From the NCBI GenBank assembly GCA_046759385.1, contig JBHICC010000009.1, positions 6,046 to 70,045 of the forward strand: DNA of 64,000 nucleotides. The letters run 5' to 3'. This stretch comes from JBHICC01 sp046759385 (GTDB lineage: Bacteria; Pseudomonadota; Gammaproteobacteria; Acidiferrobacterales; SPGG2). Shown one piece after another: positions 1 to 8,485 of the stretch. The position numbers and the translations under genes were made by a program. Positions within the stretch are counted from its first letter, which is position 1. Every line of letters starts with the position of its first letter. Under the pieces are notes generated by a model. The model did no database searches. It was not told the DNA's origin and worked only from the letters and a program-made list of their open reading frames with translations.

Positions 1-8
1 GATATTTG

Positions 9-929
9 ATGGCAACCCAGATCCGATTATTCTTGCAATGGCCGCTGGCCGTACCAGTCGCGATCGTTGGGGCGCTTGCCGTTATCGGTGGTATCTTAAT
101 CTTCGCCGGGCAGGTGATTGCGTGGATGAAATCGGGGCATTGGGTTGGACTACCGTTACTCTATTTGTTTTTCGACCCGCAATTATTAGTCACAAGACAC
201 TTCTCCCCGCAGGTCTGGGCCCAGATCTCTAGCGTAGATTTCCCGTTGAGCCCCGCTTTCGTTCTCCAACACGGTACGCATATTTACCACTCCTTCTTTG
301 CTGGTGGCGAGTTCTCCGCTTGGCTAAACAGCCCGCAGTCCTGGCTGGGGCTACATAAACCGGCAATCAATGCACTGAAAGCAACACCAATTCCCCTGGC
401 GCTGGCGTTGCCAGGCGCAATTCTGTCTTTACTCGGTAAGAAGTGGCTGAGATCAATTAGAAACGCACGCGAAGCACTCAAGCTCGCTAAGCGTGAGGAG
501 CGAGAAAGAGAAAAGCGCCGTCGCCCAGCAGTGGTTGAGTGGGAACCGCAAACACAGCCAGAAAGCGAGGACGCCCGGCTCGAACGGATCAGTTCATGGT
601 TCCGCACACTGGCCAAAATGGTAGAAGAGCGCCCCAAACCCATCAGATTACCCATCAGGGAGGGCGAAGGAGACGAACTTGCATTGTTCCATCGCGGTAA
701 CGAGGATAAGGTAAAGTCCACAGCTGGCTACAAGATGCTTGTAGACAAATGCACGAAGTTCGGCCTGGAAGTGCGGTTTGAGCCAGATTATTCTGAAAGC
801 AATATTGAACAAACCAAATTTGATGACATTCATTCCCTCGCGCTGACGATGTACCACGTATATATCGTCGTTTTTCAGCTCGAAGGATCAGAGAAAACGG
901 ATGGAACAGAAACGTACGGCGGAGGATAG
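9..929 (+). CDS. Unknown membrane protein, possibly 5'-truncated by the window edge
   Basis: I do not recognise this protein. About 306 residues are visible from the ATG at 9; a TTG sits just before it and the frame stays open to the left edge, so the true start may lie outside. The N-terminus has one clear hydrophobic segment (about residues 12-38), then a moderately hydrophobic stretch, and a second segment near residues 125-142. It is followed by a highly charged Lys/Arg/Glu stretch (about 150-175) that looks helical, possibly coiled coil, and a soluble C-terminal domain of about 100 residues ending in a Gly-rich tail. This suggests an inner-membrane anchor with a cytoplasmic C-terminal domain. 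It ends at a TAG and is not closely coupled to any neighbour. The reading is based on composition only. Confidence 0.6.
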   Translation: MATQIRLFLQWPLAVPVAIVGALAVIGGILIFAGQVIAWMKSGHWVGLPLLYLFFDPQLLVTRHFSPQVWAQISSVDFPLSPAFVLQHGTHIYHSFFAGGEFSAWLNSPQSWLGLHKPAINALKATPIPLALALPGAILSLLGKKWLRSIRNAREALKLAKREEREREKRRRPAVVEWEPQTQPESEDARLERISSWFRTLAKMVEERPKPIRLPIREGEGDELALFHRGNEDKVKSTAGYKMLVDKCTKFGLEVRFEPDYSESNIEQTKFDDIHSLALTMYHVYIVVFQLEGSEKTDGTETYGGG

Positions 930-1095
930 GATTGCCTCAGGGAATGGCATCGTTGGCAAATTCATGTCCGCCGTGTAAGTAACAAATCCTTTCCGCACGC
1001 GAGGGTCGCTTACGCAGCATTATGATCGCCTTCCCTACCCTATCAAGGTCAGAATGCTCTGCAGTTCTCGCCTCCTCGCTCGCAATACTCGACAT

Positions 1096-1572
1096 TTATT
1101 TACCCTCGGGCTTTGATACACGTTGCAAGGATCGATCGATGCAGATACTGGCTTCAGCGAAGCCTATAGTCCAAGTCTCACTTAACACTAGACTATTACC
1201 AAGGCGCCGTACGCTAAGACAGCAGTACATATCATCGACGTAAACGACGATATCCTCTTTTCGTCCTTCGCCCTTCTCTCCAGGCCGGCATATGCCTATT
1301 CCTTCTTTCCATGTACCTTCGAGGCTTGCTGACCTTGTTTCGTATTTTTCGCAACCCGTAGGTTTATTGCTGTTCCTCACGCAGATTCGTTTCTCATACC
1401 GGAATAGAAATTCATCGTTTTCCGAGAATGTATACGTGACTTTTCCCTCGGTGTCGGTCCAGCTGCCCAAAGAGCTGGTTTCTTGCCCCAAGGCAGGATG
1501 ATGTGCAATGATTGATGATATTCCGATAAGAAGAACTGCTCGGTGCATGATGTCTGTCACAACAAGCTTCAC
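1096..1572 (-). CDS. Small exported protein of unknown function, six cysteines
   Basis: Unrecognised protein of 158 residues. The N-terminus reads as a signal peptide: a hydrophobic run (around AVLLIGISSII) followed by a small-residue site near ALGQ. The mature part is rich in charged and aromatic residues and has six cysteines, including a CC pair, which suits a disulfide-bonded periplasmic or secreted domain. Alternating hydrophobic and polar stretches suggest beta structure, perhaps lipocalin-like, but I cannot assign a family. Two starts are possible: a GTG at 1572 with AGGAA about ten bases upstream, or an ATG at 1548 that gives a more standard signal peptide but lacks a visible ribosome-binding site. 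It stands alone between plus-strand genes. Confidence 0.55.
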   Translation of the reverse strand: MKLVVTDIMHRAVLLIGISSIIAHHPALGQETSSLGSWTDTEGKVTYTFSENDEFLFRYEKRICVRNSNKPTGCEKYETRSASLEGTWKEGIGICRPGEKGEGRKEDIVVYVDDMYCCLSVRRLGNSLVLSETWTIGFAEASICIDRSLQRVSKPEGK

Positions 1573-1782
1573 TGTTCTACTGTTCCTGTACTGCCTTTTT
1601 TAAACGCCTTCGGCGCCACCTGTGAAATCTGCATCATCCCATCTAACCCATCCTTATTACCACCACCAACCCTCCTCGTCCGCTCTAGGATAGACACAGT
1701 CCGACTGTGCAGGATAGCTAGTTATTCCTAGGCGCAAATCCCTGATCTCGCGTCCTCCTCCTATTACGAGAAAAGACTGGTC

Positions 1783-1788
1783 TATACT
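1783..1788 (+). promoter_or_regulatory. Candidate -10 box for the PilZ gene
   Basis: TATACT (five of six matches to TATAAT) lies about 39 bases before the TTG start of the PilZ gene. No convincing -35 hexamer is visible at 16-18 bases, so this is a weak call. Confidence 0.25.
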
Positions 1789-1826
1789 GATTCTAGGAGA
1801 GCATCGATATTCATACGGAGGTTGTC

Positions 1827-2162
1827 TTGACCAACAAACCGTTACCAGCTAATCGTCGTCTAGGCGTGCGCCGCGTGACTGACGTAAAAGTATTTGCAAG
1901 TGACGGGATCGAAATAAAGAAGTGCAGGCTCCGCGATATCAGTCTTGACGGTGCATTTATAGAAACCAAGAACTTCGCTCTAGCCAAGGGTGCCAAGCTG
2001 GATTTAGTGCTTAGGATTCTGCGCGAGGGAAAAACCACAGCCTGCCGTCTGCCAGCCAAAGTCGTGCGAGTTGGGAAAGACGGCGCGGCGCTTATGTTTG
2101 GCAATCTCGATGAGCACGTCTACAAGATCCTGCTCGATATTGTAAATCCACCACCTGACTGA
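1827..2162 (+). CDS. Single-domain PilZ protein (probable c-di-GMP receptor)
   Basis: A 111-residue stand-alone PilZ domain. The two c-di-GMP-binding signatures are visible: an RxxxR motif at Arg11-Arg15 and a DxSxxG motif at Asp37-Ser39-Gly42, followed by the beta-barrel pattern of the family. PilZ domains bind cyclic di-GMP and switch motility, exopolysaccharide or pilus functions through a partner, which cannot be identified here. There is no signal peptide or membrane segment, so it should be cytosolic. The start is a TTG; it is chosen because ACGGAG lies six bases upstream and because it includes the full first signature. It is isolated, with no coupled neighbour. Confidence 0.85.
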   Translation: MTNKPLPANRRLGVRRVTDVKVFASDGIEIKKCRLRDISLDGAFIETKNFALAKGAKLDLVLRILREGKTTACRLPAKVVRVGKDGAALMFGNLDEHVYKILLDIVNPPPD

Positions 2163-2441
2163 TCTGAAGCATCGCGCCAGTCAGCGCGTCCTCAACTCTG
2201 CCACCAACCTCCCAGGATCGTCCCAGGTCGGAAACGACTGAGTCCCTAGGCTCAACTAACTCTTCTTCGGCCAAAGCACCACGACCTGCCAGTACCCCTC
2301 CCGATGTCGTAGGGAATTTCGGCCGCCTACCATCTCTTGCTTTCCGGGGGCGGACGAGACAACATGAGCGACCTGGGTCCGACGTCGGGCCGGAAAGAAA
2401 CCCCTAACGCCCCAACGAATCACCTGAACGGAGCCCGGGAC

Positions 2442-3140
2442 ATGCCGGAAGTTATGAATTTCTTTCCTCTGACCGTATATGCCGATCGGGTCGAAGGACA
2501 CGAGGCGTTCAGGGAGAGATACGCGCCCATCATCAAGAGCTGGGTCCCGGAATCAAGGGAAAGCGAGTATGCCTGGACGGGCGACGTCAATGAGCGCGGC
2601 TTCTTGCATCTAGACGAATCCTTCAGACCACTGTTTGATGCTTTCATGCCGCACTTGAGAGGTTATCTGGAAACCCTAGAGGTTAAGGTCGAAAACCTGG
2701 AACTGTTCTGTCAACGGTCTTGGGCGGTGGTCACGCGTAAGGAACAAAAGGTAGCAATGCACAACCACGCCCAATCCCACATCAGTCTGGTCTACTATTT
2801 GAAAAAACCGGAAGCGTCCGGTGGCATCCGTTTCACCATGAAAGGCTCTCCCAACGAACTCGCTCCAAACCTGTTTGAGGCATGCATGGGTCTGGAAGAC
2901 GAAGGTGAGGGTACGGCTTTTCTACGGCAGTGGACGCCGTTCAATGCCAATCACGTTGATGTCGACACGGAAGAGGGACAGATGTTGATCTTTCCATCGA
3001 AGGCCTTGCATGGCACGATACAAAGTGAATCGGAAGAGGAGCGTATTTCAATTTCCGCCGACATCGTGCTCATGCTGAAGCGCAATAATAACTTTGAGTT
3101 CTTGATGCCCGCGTTTTCGAACTGGAAAAAAATTCTTTGA
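2442..3140 (+). CDS. Putative 2-oxoglutarate/Fe(II)-dependent oxygenase
   Basis: A 232-residue protein resembling the small bacterial 2OG-Fe(II) oxygenases of the TIGR02466-like group. The N-terminus (NFFPLTVY) matches the usual first strand. An HNH segment (His107, His109) precedes a SLVYYL strand and an SGG turn; the C-terminal part has GQMLIFPSKALHGT (His190) and Arg201 in RISIS, the expected places for the distal iron ligand and the residue that binds the 2OG carboxylate. The substrate is unknown. Earlier in-frame starts exist (TTG 2337, ATG 2364), but the ATG at 2442 has GGAG eight bases upstream and gives the family-like N-terminus. The exported-protein gene at 3185 follows 44 bases later on the same strand and may be cotranscribed. 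Confidence 0.7.
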   Translation: MPEVMNFFPLTVYADRVEGHEAFRERYAPIIKSWVPESRESEYAWTGDVNERGFLHLDESFRPLFDAFMPHLRGYLETLEVKVENLELFCQRSWAVVTRKEQKVAMHNHAQSHISLVYYLKKPEASGGIRFTMKGSPNELAPNLFEACMGLEDEGEGTAFLRQWTPFNANHVDVDTEEGQMLIFPSKALHGTIQSESEEERISISADIVLMLKRNNNFEFLMPAFSNWKKIL

Positions 3141-3184
3141 GCGTGGTATTACAACTAGATCGCCCCAAAGCACTAGGAGGGCAG

Positions 3185-3586
3185 ATGCGTAGTCTAGCCT
3201 TATTTCTTGCTTTGCCGCTGCTAATCTTGACGAGCACGCATGCCAGTGCGCAGACGCCAAATGTGGCGAAGGTCACGACCGCCGTCGGCCTGCTGGATGC
3301 CGCAGCACCGAAGACACTCATTTGTGGCCGCACGCCGGGACGTCGTAAGTGCGGCGGTGTCGATCCTTGCTTCCTGACCAAGGACTTGCTCAATATCGCC
3401 AACAATTCTGTGCCTAAAGATCCCGAAAACGCGCAGCGGTTGTCCTTTAAACTGACCTCGCACATCGCCGCCGATGAGTCTCGGTGCGAATGCGTAAAGA
3501 CCTTCATAGGCGAGAGCAGATGGTCTGATTTCCTCCAGAACCTTGGGCGCACGCCCGGAGATTGGACTTATCAATGTAGGCGCTAG
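3185..3586 (+). CDS. Small exported cysteine-containing protein, unknown function
   Basis: Unrecognised protein of 133 residues. A clean signal peptide covers residues 1-22 with a hydrophobic core (LALFLALPLLIL) and an ASA cleavage site before QT. The mature protein has six cysteines (CG, KCG, PCF, then RCEC and a C-terminal QC), consistent with up to three disulfides. The ATG at 3185 is chosen over an upstream start because a full AGGAGG lies four bases before it. It follows the oxygenase gene closely and converges with the next gene, whose stop is 15 bases away. No domain family is recognisable. Confidence 0.65.
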   Translation: MRSLALFLALPLLILTSTHASAQTPNVAKVTTAVGLLDAAAPKTLICGRTPGRRKCGGVDPCFLTKDLLNIANNSVPKDPENAQRLSFKLTSHIAADESRCECVKTFIGESRWSDFLQNLGRTPGDWTYQCRR

Positions 3587-3600
3587 TGACTGAAAACGAT

Positions 3601-4323
3601 TTATCTTTTGCGGCGATGCGGTGTTTCCAGTTCCGCCGCAAGCGCGCGCAGCCCATGGGAAATCTTCGTTTTCTCCTCAGTCGTGAGATTATGTTTCGTC
3701 ATCGCAACGTCGGCCATGGCGCGTAAGGTGCTCGGCCCGATGCGACCGTCTGCCGTCAGCTGTTGGGCCGTTTGAAAGGCGTGTACTGCGCTGATCGCCT
3801 CTTGGTTCCATTCGCCGGTTGTAAAATCTACCTTATAGCCGAGCAGAGTCAGGATCGCTTTTAAGGTCCTGCGCTCCGCAGCCGTATAGCGCTCATAGTA
3901 ATCCCCTCTTTTAGCCACGGGCGCGGCCACCTGACCAAACGCTTCCGTCTTTATGTCGGAGGGACGTCGCACGGTCATGCGCGTCTTCCCCAGTTCGCCC
4001 TCAATAAGACCCGAAACGCAGACGTCCTGCCCTAAGTAAACGACCTCGGGTGGACGTGGAAACTTGTCACGATCAGATCCCAAGATCACCACAGTAAAAA
4101 CCTGATCTGGATAGGGTTGCTCAAAATCAAGAAGGGTTGGCTGGCGTTCCTCGCGAATCGCATACGTCCCGCTGACCACTTTGCCGCATACGGTTGCGGT
4201 ACTGCCGACATGGCGAGCCGCGTCTACAGCCGCGATAGACAGTATCTGACCATAGGTCGACACTGTCGACAGGGCGGCGCCGACAATAAGGCAAGTTAGT
4301 GACGTGACGAGATAACGATCCAT
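3601..4323 (-). CDS. Exported protein with an OB-like domain and a C-terminal peptidoglycan-binding domain
   Basis: A 240-residue protein. The first 25 or so residues form a signal peptide or single membrane anchor. Residues about 30-130 read as an OB-fold-like beta domain: a GSTATVCGKV strand, a LDFEQPYPDQ turn, and VYLGQDVCVSGLI, similar to nucleic-acid-binding or tRNA_anti-like barrels seen in exported proteins. Residues about 145-210 form a peptidoglycan-binding domain (PG_binding_1): two short helices, then QEAISAVHAFQ and DGRIGPSTLRAM. The domain pair suggests a periplasmic cell-wall-attached factor; no catalytic motif is visible. The ATG at 4323 is preferred to an upstream GTG at 4344; neither has a strong ribosome-binding site. 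Confidence 0.65.
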   Translation of the reverse strand: MDRYLVTSLTCLIVGAALSTVSTYGQILSIAAVDAARHVGSTATVCGKVVSGTYAIREERQPTLLDFEQPYPDQVFTVVILGSDRDKFPRPPEVVYLGQDVCVSGLIEGELGKTRMTVRRPSDIKTEAFGQVAAPVAKRGDYYERYTAAERRTLKAILTLLGYKVDFTTGEWNQEAISAVHAFQTAQQLTADGRIGPSTLRAMADVAMTKHNLTTEEKTKISHGLRALAAELETPHRRKR

Positions 4324-4531
4324 CCAAGCGATAAAAAGGAACACGTACGCCAGGGTACGCCGATGCGCGCGCCACTACCCTGGCCTTTAGTTGGTCCCGG
4401 TATCAAGTTTAGTAAAAGGCCGCGTGGGCTAGCCGAGGTCGCGCGGAAATCGTGGCGTGGCCGCGGTGCTATCGAGGAAATAAGCTATGCTAGTGCGTGG
4501 AAGTGATTGTCAAGGTGAATTCGTAACAAGC

Positions 4532-4912
4532 TTAGCCGGCAAACAAGGTTACAACAGCGACGGCGTACTCTTCCTCGTCAGCAAGACTGACATGTGAGGC
4601 GGTAATCCCTTTGTCCTTAATAAACGCCGCGGCCGAGCCGGTGAACTCGAGCAAAGGCTTGCCGCGCTTGTCGTGTCCGATTCCGATCTGCCGCCATCCC
4701 AATCCGCCGCTAAAACCCGTGCCCATGGCCTTGACAGCGGCCTCCTTGGCAGCGAAACGGCGAGCAAGAAAGTGTGCCGGGCTTTTCTGCTCGGCATAGT
4801 CTTGGAGTTCGCCCGGAGTGAGAATTCGCCTCGGGAAACGCTCACCAAACCGTTCCAAGTTTTTTTCCATGCGAACGACCCGCACGATATCGGTGCCGAT
4901 GCCAAAAATCAC
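4532..4912 (-). CDS. acpS: Holo-[acyl-carrier-protein] synthase
   Basis: Transfers 4'-phosphopantetheine from CoA to a serine of apo-ACP, activating the carrier for fatty acid and lipid A synthesis; cytosolic. At 126 residues it has the normal family length. The metal site is visible: Asp8 in GIGTDIV and Glu57 in RRFAAKEA, followed by AMGTGF. The C-terminal [15 protein letters not shown] is also typical. Its ATG overlaps the pdxJ stop by four bases, so translation is probably coupled. It is the last gene of the lepB-DUF4845-rnc-era-recO-pdxJ-acpS run. I see no clear terminator in the roughly 200 bases downstream. Confidence 0.97.
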   Translation of the reverse strand: MIFGIGTDIVRVVRMEKNLERFGERFPRRILTPGELQDYAEQKSPAHFLARRFAAKEAAVKAMGTGFSGGLGWRQIGIGHDKRGKPLLEFTGSAAAFIKDKGITASHVSLADEEEYAVAVVTLFAG

Positions 4913-5634
4913 GCCGGTGCCTCTACCATTAAACGCTTCATTTCACGCACGGCCTCTGGAAACCCAGTGAACACTGCTCGTGCAACGATGGCGTGGCCGA
5001 TATTCAGCTCAACGACACCCGGTATTGCCGCTATCGCCTGGACATTGTGATAATTCAAGCCGTGGCCCGCATTGACTTGCAATCCTAGCTCCAATCCCTG
5101 TTTGACTGCGTTCTTTATGCGCTCAAGCTCTTGGCTACGGTTGGCAACAGCCTCAACGTCGGCATAAGGACCGGTATGAATCTCGATCATTGGTGCCCCG
5201 GTTCCGGCTGCAGCCGCTATTTGCTCATGGTCAGCATCGATGAAGAGCGACACTTGGATGCCCGCATCCTTAAGTCGCGCGCACACCTCTGTTAGCCCCT
5301 TTTGGTGCGCCACCACGTCGAGCCCGCCCTCGGTGGTCAACTCTTCGCGACGTTCCGGCACAAGACAACAGTGCTCCGGGGCAATCTGCAAGGCAAAACT
5401 TATCATTTCCTCAACGGCCGCCATCTCCAGGTTCATACGCGTCTGCAAGACTTGCTTGATGAGCTCCACATCCCGCTCTTGGATGTGCCGACGGTCTTCA
5501 CGTAGGTGCAAGGTAATACCGTCCGCGCCCGCTTGCTCGGCATCGATCGCGGCCTGTACCGGATCAGGGTAACGCGTACCACGCGCCTGGCGCAGAGTCG
5601 CCACATGATCGATGTTGACACCAAGTTCAATCAA
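4909..5634 (-). CDS. pdxJ: Pyridoxine 5'-phosphate synthase
   Basis: Condenses 1-deoxy-D-xylulose 5-phosphate with 3-amino-1-hydroxyacetone 1-phosphate, closing the ring of vitamin B6 in the DXP-dependent pathway; cytosolic TIM barrel. The 241-residue length is normal. The N-terminal [17 protein letters not shown] and the catalytic-region strings [16 protein letters not shown] and [12 protein letters not shown] are those of PdxJ. It sits 11 bases after recO and overlaps acpS by four bases; the recO-pdxJ-acpS order is common in gammaproteobacteria. The DXP it uses comes from the same precursor pool that feeds Dxr at 48901. Confidence 0.98.
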   Translation of the reverse strand: MIELGVNIDHVATLRQARGTRYPDPVQAAIDAEQAGADGITLHLREDRRHIQERDVELIKQVLQTRMNLEMAAVEEMISFALQIAPEHCCLVPERREELTTEGGLDVVAHQKGLTEVCARLKDAGIQVSLFIDADHEQIAAAAGTGAPMIEIHTGPYADVEAVANRSQELERIKNAVKQGLELGLQVNAGHGLNYHNVQAIAAIPGVVELNIGHAIVARAVFTGFPEAVREMKRLMVEAPA

Positions 5635-5645
5635 CGGCTCATTTC

Positions 5646-6377
5646 CTATTCTGCACCGAGTGGCGCTTGCTTAAGGTCATGAAACAGCTTGCGGGTGTTT
5701 AGAGGTTTGCCAGCTAAGCGCTGGCCCAGGACCGTTCGCATTAGCGTTTTCGTCTCTTGTAACGCCTGGGCTTCGGTCAGTACCTCGCCGGCCAAAGCAA
5801 GAAGACTGGAACCGTGTAGCCTGACACCGCGTGCATTTGCATCAGCGTCACTAATACGCACGGGGCCACGGTCGGGAATATAGTCGTACGTCGCAGCTGG
5901 ATCGATCGGTGCATCATCGTTGATCTCATGATCGAGCACTAGGCCGTATCCCACTTCTTGAAGCAAGTGTTTTTCGAACACCCGCAATGTCGCCTCAAGC
6001 GAGGCGCCGGCTGCAAGGTTTTTCAGAGACAGGCAGTATGCATCAAACAGGTGCTCGTGCGCATCATGGCGATGGAGCAGGCGCAATAAGACTTCATTCA
6101 TGTAAAGACCGCAATAAAGCCGGTCACCTCGCAGAAGAATCGCGTTGCCAGCGACCTCGACACTAGACAGGACAGGTAGATCGCCTCGCCCACCCCAGCT
6201 CGCCAGCAGCGGTTGGAAGGGCTCGAGCGATGAGCGCTGTCGCACAGCTCCGCGCCGCGCGCCCTTTGCCAACACACCCAATCGCCCATGTGTACGGGTA
6301 AAGAGTTCCAGTACTAGACTGGTCTCCCGGTAACTATAGTGATGTAACACATACGCGTGTTGATTGTTAACACGCAT
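5646..6377 (-). CDS. recO: DNA repair protein RecO
   Basis: Recombination mediator that, with RecR, helps load RecA on SSB-coated gaps. The 243-residue protein has the N-terminal OB fold ([22 protein letters not shown]) and the helical C-terminal part. No zinc-binding cysteine cluster is evident, as in the E. coli type. The ATG at 6377 is chosen because GGAGG lies seven bases upstream; the frame extends to 6398, but that start would bury the ribosome-binding site. It is 11 bases ahead of pdxJ and 138 bases after era, so a separate weak promoter in the gap is possible but not evident. Confidence 0.95.
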   Translation of the reverse strand: MRVNNQHAYVLHHYSYRETSLVLELFTRTHGRLGVLAKGARRGAVRQRSSLEPFQPLLASWGGRGDLPVLSSVEVAGNAILLRGDRLYCGLYMNEVLLRLLHRHDAHEHLFDAYCLSLKNLAAGASLEATLRVFEKHLLQEVGYGLVLDHEINDDAPIDPAATYDYIPDRGPVRISDADANARGVRLHGSSLLALAGEVLTEAQALQETKTLMRTVLGQRLAGKPLNTRKLFHDLKQAPLGAE

Positions 6378-6515
6378 GCTCCGGCCTCCTACTTCCAACG
6401 CAACGGCGCAAAGATGCCCTTTGCATCCCTAGTTTCGCAAACGGCGGGCATCCTCCAGCATGGGGATATTTTACTTTCCTTTGCTCATAGCGTCTTGGCG
6501 CCGGGACTACGCCGT

Positions 6516-7424
6516 TTATTCGTCACTGTACTGCAGGTCGCGTAACATGGCCTCGCTGTCCGCCCAACCCTCGCGTACCTTGACCCAGAGTTCCAGATAC
6601 ACCTTGCAGCCGAACAGACGTTCCATCTCCTGCCGGGCGCGTGTGCCGATCTGTTTCAATCGCTCGCCGCCGTGTCCGATGACGATCCCCTTCTGCCCCC
6701 TTTTCTCCACCCAGACCACTGCCCCAATGTGTAATCGTTCACCTTGGTGCTTGAAATGCTCTAAACCCACCGCGGCCTCGTATGGGAGCTCTTGGCGTAA
6801 GACACGGGACATTTGCTCGCGAATGAGTTCGGCTGCCATGAATCGCTCATTACGGTCCGTAACTTGATCTTCAGGAAAGAGTCGTGGCTGGTGTGGAAGG
6901 TACTGGACCAGGCTGCGTTCCAATTCGTCGACGTTCTCGCCTGTCAGCGCCGATACTGGAACGACCTCGGCGAACTGCATCCGCTTCGACATATCTTCAA
7001 TAATCGGCAGCAACTGCTCGCGCCCTTTGAGCGTATCAATCTTGTTGATCGCCAAGATCACAGGGAGTGGCTGCTGGAGCAAGTTCGCCACTCGGTCATC
7101 CGCGAGCGTCCAGCCAGTAGCGGTGACGACAATAACAACGCAATCTACCCCCTCGAGGCTGCCGCGTGCCGCCCGGTTCATGTAACGATTAAGCAGGTTC
7201 TTCTTACTAATGTGCAGACCCGGCGTGTCAACGTACACGATCTGCGCCCGCTCGTCGGTCTTAATGCCCAAGAGCCGAACGCGTGTGGTTTGCGGACGAC
7301 GAGATGTGATACTGACTTTGTGTTGGACCAGTTGGTTGACGAGCGTCGATTTACCGACGTTGGGCCGTCCCACGACCGCCACCAACCCGCATCGGAAATG
7401 CTTACGCACCGCTGGGTACGTCAA
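6516..7424 (-). CDS. era: GTPase Era
   Basis: Essential GTPase that binds the 3' end of 16S rRNA and acts in small-subunit maturation. The 302-residue protein has the G1 loop GRPNVGKST (about 19-27), the switch threonines in PQTTR, G3 DTPG, G4 NKID and the C-terminal KH domain with IVIGHGGERLKQIG. All GTPase motifs are intact. It overlaps rnc by 23 bases, the usual rnc-era coupling that ties rRNA processing to subunit assembly. Confidence 0.98.
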   Translation of the reverse strand: MTYPAVRKHFRCGLVAVVGRPNVGKSTLVNQLVQHKVSITSRRPQTTRVRLLGIKTDERAQIVYVDTPGLHISKKNLLNRYMNRAARGSLEGVDCVVIVVTATGWTLADDRVANLLQQPLPVILAINKIDTLKGREQLLPIIEDMSKRMQFAEVVPVSALTGENVDELERSLVQYLPHQPRLFPEDQVTDRNERFMAAELIREQMSRVLRQELPYEAAVGLEHFKHQGERLHIGAVVWVEKRGQKGIVIGHGGERLKQIGTRARQEMERLFGCKVYLELWVKVREGWADSEAMLRDLQYSDE

Positions 7425-8088
7425 GCTGTTCTAAGATCTTGGACGCTGCTTCCTGTTCGGCCAGTCGACGGCTACGACCGATTCCTTCTACTGGCTGCTC
7501 TAATCCGGGAACGACACATTGGACACGGAAGGACTGCTTGTGTGCTTCGCCGGTTACCTCCACGACACTGTAAGCCGGTGTGGCGAGAACGCGTTTCTGT
7601 AGATACTCCTGCAGCCGTGTCTTGGGATCCTTTTCCAGTGTATGTGGTGTAACACTGTCAAGCACATCACGATACACCCCACGGATCACCGATCGTGCTT
7701 GACCTATTCCACCATCGATAAAGATTGCACCAAACACCGCCTCTAACGAATCGGCTAAGATCGAATCACGGTCGAATCCACCGCTTTTCATCTCGCCAGC
7801 CCCGAGCAGCAGAAACTCGCCCAAACCCAGCGCGCGAGCGCGCTGGGCTAGCGCTTCCTTTTTTACCAGGCTTGCGCGGAGTCGTGTTAGCTCACCCTCT
7901 TCCAGGTTTGAGTAACGGTCGTACAAAAGCGCTGAGATTGTGAAATTTAGAACGCTGTCTCCGAGAAACTCAAGACGCTCATTATTATCGGCACTTTTAC
8001 TGCAATGTGTGACAGCGCGCTTTAGTAGCTCTGTGTCACGAAAATCGTAGCTTAGTCGGCGGGCCAAATTCTCGAGATCGCTACTCAA
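7402..8088 (-). CDS. rnc: Ribonuclease III
   Basis: Double-strand-specific endoribonuclease that processes the rRNA precursor and structured mRNAs. The 228-residue protein has the nuclease signature NERLEFLGDSVL with Glu37, Glu40 and Asp44, and the second half of the Mg site in DSLEAVFGA (Asp113, Glu116). A double-stranded RNA-binding domain covers about 153-225 (KTRLQEYLQK ... AEQEAASKIL). Its start overlaps the DUF4845 gene by eight bases and its end overlaps era by 23. In E. coli rnc cleaves its own leader; no such structure was looked for by folding here. Confidence 0.98.
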   Translation of the reverse strand: MSSDLENLARRLSYDFRDTELLKRAVTHCSKSADNNERLEFLGDSVLNFTISALLYDRYSNLEEGELTRLRASLVKKEALAQRARALGLGEFLLLGAGEMKSGGFDRDSILADSLEAVFGAIFIDGGIGQARSVIRGVYRDVLDSVTPHTLEKDPKTRLQEYLQKRVLATPAYSVVEVTGEAHKQSFRVQCVVPGLEQPVEGIGRSRRLAEQEAASKILEQLDVPSGA

Positions 8089-8461
8089 ACGCAGGGACCT
8101 CTACGGCATGGTTGAAATCCAGCAGCGCGGAAATATTGAATGCCAGCGGGATTTGTGCCTCGTATTCGATGCGAATTATTTTAGCGCGACCCTGCCTTTC
8201 TATGATCACATCTTCGCGCACATTTACATGAGTAATACTGTCGATATCAAAACGCTTGTAAAGAGCAGTCATGATCTCCGCATTGCTCATTTTTCTCTGC
8301 TGGGCTTGTTTTTCAACGCTCCGAAGCGCGTTACTTACCTTCATGTCGTCAAGGTAAGGCGGGATCAATTTTAGCAGCAACAACGCAAAGAAAATGACGA
8401 GCACAGCGACGCTGATCATACCCCACATCGTTATGCCGGATTGGTGTCCTTTAAAGTTCAT
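8081..8461 (-). CDS. DUF4845 membrane protein
   Basis: A 126-residue protein with one N-terminal transmembrane segment (about 13-36: GMISVAVLVIFFALLLLK) after a short polar start containing GITMWG, and a roughly 80-residue extracytoplasmic domain. Sequence pattern and position between lepB and rnc match the DUF4845 family, which keeps this place in many gammaproteobacteria. The N-terminus resembles a prepilin-like helix, but a consensus cleavage site with Glu at +5 is not present. The function is unknown. It is 24 bases after lepB and overlaps rnc by eight bases. Confidence 0.85.
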   Translation of the reverse strand: MNFKGHQSGITMWGMISVAVLVIFFALLLLKLIPPYLDDMKVSNALRSVEKQAQQRKMSNAEIMTALYKRFDIDSITHVNVREDVIIERQGRAKIIRIEYEAQIPLAFNISALLDFNHAVEVPAFE

Positions 8462-8485
8462 ACAAATGCCCTCGAGTCTTGAGCC

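Noticed and set aside
6813..7652. Long plus-strand open frame opposite era and rnc
   Set aside because: It lies fully on the other strand of two well-supported essential genes and encodes no recognisable domain; its length follows from the codon use of the real genes.
8081..8461. DUF4845 protein as a minor pseudopilin
   Set aside because: Its N-terminal helix recalls prepilins, but no cleavage site with Glu at +5 is present and it lies in the lepB-rnc operon, far from the gsp genes.
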